Assembly (NCBI GenBank): GCA_949318235.1
Contig: OX439134.1
Span: 16,252,874 to 16,316,873 of the forward strand
Length of the DNA stretch: 64,000 bases
Origin: Ecdyonurus torrentis
Taxonomy: Eukaryota; Arthropoda; Insecta; Ephemeroptera; Heptageniidae
Direction: 5' to 3'
Shown here piece after piece: positions 61,456 to 64,000 of this stretch (position 1 is its first letter; each line of letters begins with the position of its first letter). The notes below the pieces were generated by a model. That model had not been told where the DNA came from. It made no database searches and saw only the letters and a list, made by a program, of their open reading frames with translations. The position numbers were made by a program, and so were the translations under genes.

Positions 61456-63889
61456 ATCAATACAAGTATGATTAGTATAATATACCAGTAATATAATGGG
61501 TACTACATATACATTATTTCTATGTTCTTTACCCATTTCACGTATCTATTTAAGATACGCTCACTCATTTAACATTGTAAAAGGTAAGACCTTACCTGAA
61601 TTTAAAATGTAACCGGAAGTTAGCCAGTGATAACATTAAAGGACTAGGGGTATATCAGTAGATAGTACCCATGCACTCGTAGTGAGTAAATATTCACTGC
61701 ACAAACTTTAAATATTGAATTTCTATACATAGAATTTTATATCATTTTAGGTAAATTTAGGATGTATAAAAATAAATACGATTAAATAAATGTTTACTAG
61801 TTTTTAATTGATAATACTTTGTGCAAAATAGTGCAAATTTAAAATTTTAATAACCGCAATGAAAATTTATTCAACTCATATTAAAATTTTCATCCCATCG
61901 TAATAATTTTCTTCGTTTCTAATTCAGGGTTATACTTATATACTATCCTTTCTCCATAATAAATTCCCTTTCTTAATAATAATATCAGGTTATTATTTGA
62001 TATTATGTTCGAACATATTTCTTTATGGCTGAATGACCACCCCCGCTTCTCTCTCTCTCTCTCTCTCTCTACTATGCATGGCTAGTTGGCACAATTCACG
62101 TTACTTCTAATATATTTCTTAGTGTCAGTTCCAGATACATACATGTATAATTCAATGTATGGCATAAGTCAACATGCTTTGAATTTTAATTTGTCACCAT
62201 ATATATTATATTATAAAGAGGTTGACAAATCACAAACAATTTCTAAATAAATAAATACTTATAAAGGACGAGGGAAAGTGTGTTCTTATTTAATATTGGA
62301 CTTCAATCAATATTGTAATATTTACAGTTAAATTTTATAGGTTTTGTATTTAATTTCATATTGTTTGGGTTTTATTTAAGACTGAAAATAAGGCAGTAAA
62401 AGTTGTATGTAAGGCAGAATAAAATCTGGGAGTTTCTATTCAGTGATAAAAACTTTTAATACTTAAATCATTTGGTACTACAAATTTTGAAGTATAAAAT
62501 TTTGAAATTTTACTTCCTCAAAACCAAGATGTATGGAAGTCCCAATTTATACTTCTTGTTCAGAGCTTGATATTTTTTCTCCCTTTTATATGAACATTCA
62601 TTCTGAAATTTTTATCACAGACAGTTATTACCTGGCTAATAATTACCATTGTCTTTTAAATATATTTTCCAAAATAGGTGCCCAGCTTTTAAAATTCAGA
62701 GACAAAAACTTTTTTTTAGCTACAACCAGCATTAAGATTTTTAAATTGTCCACTCATTAAATTAAATAGCATATTAGCTCAAATACAAATATTTTATATA
62801 CCATGTAGAGTGTTATATTATACCAATCATGTAACGTCCAGTAAAAATGGACTTAATTTTTAATCGAGTTAAGAATAAATAGATTCAAAAATCAATAATG
62901 TGTGTTAGCATGTTGTATAATTTATTTATTATATTTATTATAATTTATTAAGATTTATCCATAGTATTTAATATTTCTAAAATTTCTCTTGTATCATGAT
63001 TTTGAACTATAAGAAGAATAAGAATCTTTATTGTCCCAGGCAGTTCATAGTAACAATCAAAGTTACAACAAGCATTGGTCTTGTCAAATAAAACTTTATA
63101 ATAATAATAAAAAAGAAAATAAAGTAATAATAGTACGAACATGTAACAACAACAACAATATTCTAAACTATAGATATTATTATTGCTTTATATACTTGTA
63201 TTCTTTTTTTACTCTGATTATGGAGTAAAACTAATGTATTTTTAGGCCAAAAATATTTCAGAGGGGCCTATGTTAGTCCCAACTATCGGAAACTGAAATT
63301 AAAAACTCTGCCCTTTAATTATGCTTAGGGTACCTTAAAACACCCCACAATTAAAAAAAAAAATCCAGTATGGGTAAATAAATAACACTTAATAAAATTA
63401 ATGGAAAATTTTTTACCTACATTTTACATATAAATATTATTATGTCACCTCAAAATCATATTAACCGAAAAATATGAATGACATTCTTTAATAAGTAATT
63501 ATACTATAATTAAAATAAGTATATATTTGTGGCATCAATGTTATATTTTGCAACGTTGCATTTTCATTCAATTCTTTTTTTATTATATTTCTTTAATAAA
63601 ACAAATATAACGTTTTTAAATTTTTTGTTATTAATATTTTATTATTGTAACAATGATGTGTAAGCCAAACGATGCAGAAATTGCGTGTTAATTTTGCATT
63701 GTTGTGTTTAATAACAATACCAAACAGTACGTAAATATTTTGATATGTTTTATTCTATTTATATAACTCGTATTGAAATGGAATCCATACAAAAAAAAAT
63801 ACATCTTTGGAAAACTGTAATTTTTATGTTTTGTTTTATAATGAAATAGTGGAATGCTTTGTTAAAGAATGATTCTATAAAAGGCAACA

Positions 63890-63923
<34 letters not shown>

Positions 63924-64000
63924 AAAATATAACATATCTTGTAGCTTTTGTTGCTTAAATTGCATGAGACTTTGAATTGAATTCTTCTTGATTTTAAATG
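61456..64000. other. AT-rich DNA, no gene seen
   Basis: Holds (CT)n at 62049-62069 and poly-T at about 63891-63916. On the minus strand GGGACAATAAAGATTCTTATTC (63034-63013) looks like a retroposon 3' tail. A 75-aa plus frame at 62533-62760 has normal-looking composition but no motif or splice context. Confidence 0.5.

Overview
The window is AT-rich animal (metazoan) nuclear DNA. It has spliceosomal introns, two classes of retroelement, many short inverted-repeat transposon remnants and long microsatellites. There are no bacterial operons. The sequence alone does not settle the phylum.

Layout. 1-13.9 kb: no gene seen, but a dense mosaic of small repeats (GTACGGTCATTTTA-ended MITEs, long near-perfect palindromes, GCATAAAT-rich MITEs, a tRNA-like SINE, a promoter-like repeat, a 500-bp foldback). 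13,988-18,806 (minus): a 4.8-kb non-LTR retrotransposon with a 14-bp target-site duplication. It sits inside another repeat whose LINE-free relative is at 57.1 kb. Its ORF1 lacks the 5' end, and ORF1 and ORF2 share one frame, separated by a single UAG. 25.5-27.5 kb (minus): the last two visible exons of a host gene with an intact phase-1 intron. The upstream exon encodes repeats of the type RRxSRDPxSPP. 27.6-45.8 kb: intronic or intergenic DNA with MITEs, microsatellites and a fragment closely resembling the 5' domain of 7SL (SRP) RNA.

45,803-60,178 (minus): the main feature, a 14.4-kb LTR retroelement of Ty3/errantivirus type. Its two 493-bp LTRs look identical base for base and are flanked by matching ATTATTA, so it inserted very recently. 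In sense order it carries the 5' LTR, a primer-binding-like site, a 5.9-kb leader with an array of hairpins and host-type repeats, gag, and a textbook -1 frameshift signal (A AAA AAC, 8-nt spacer, about 14-bp hairpin). Protease and only the start of reverse transcriptase follow. Next are a 738-aa coiled-coil ORF of unknown function, an intact baculovirus-F-like envelope ORF placed just behind a splice-acceptor-like site, a polypurine tract and the 3' LTR. Most of RT and all of RNase H and integrase are missing, yet every remaining frame is open. The copy therefore needed enzymes in trans or lost pol while being copied. 60.2-64 kb: more AT-rich DNA with a palindromic MITE and microsatellites.

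Coding content that can be supported: one partial host gene, the LINE ORFs and the four retroelement ORFs. Nearly all other short open frames run through microsatellites or antisense to these genes.
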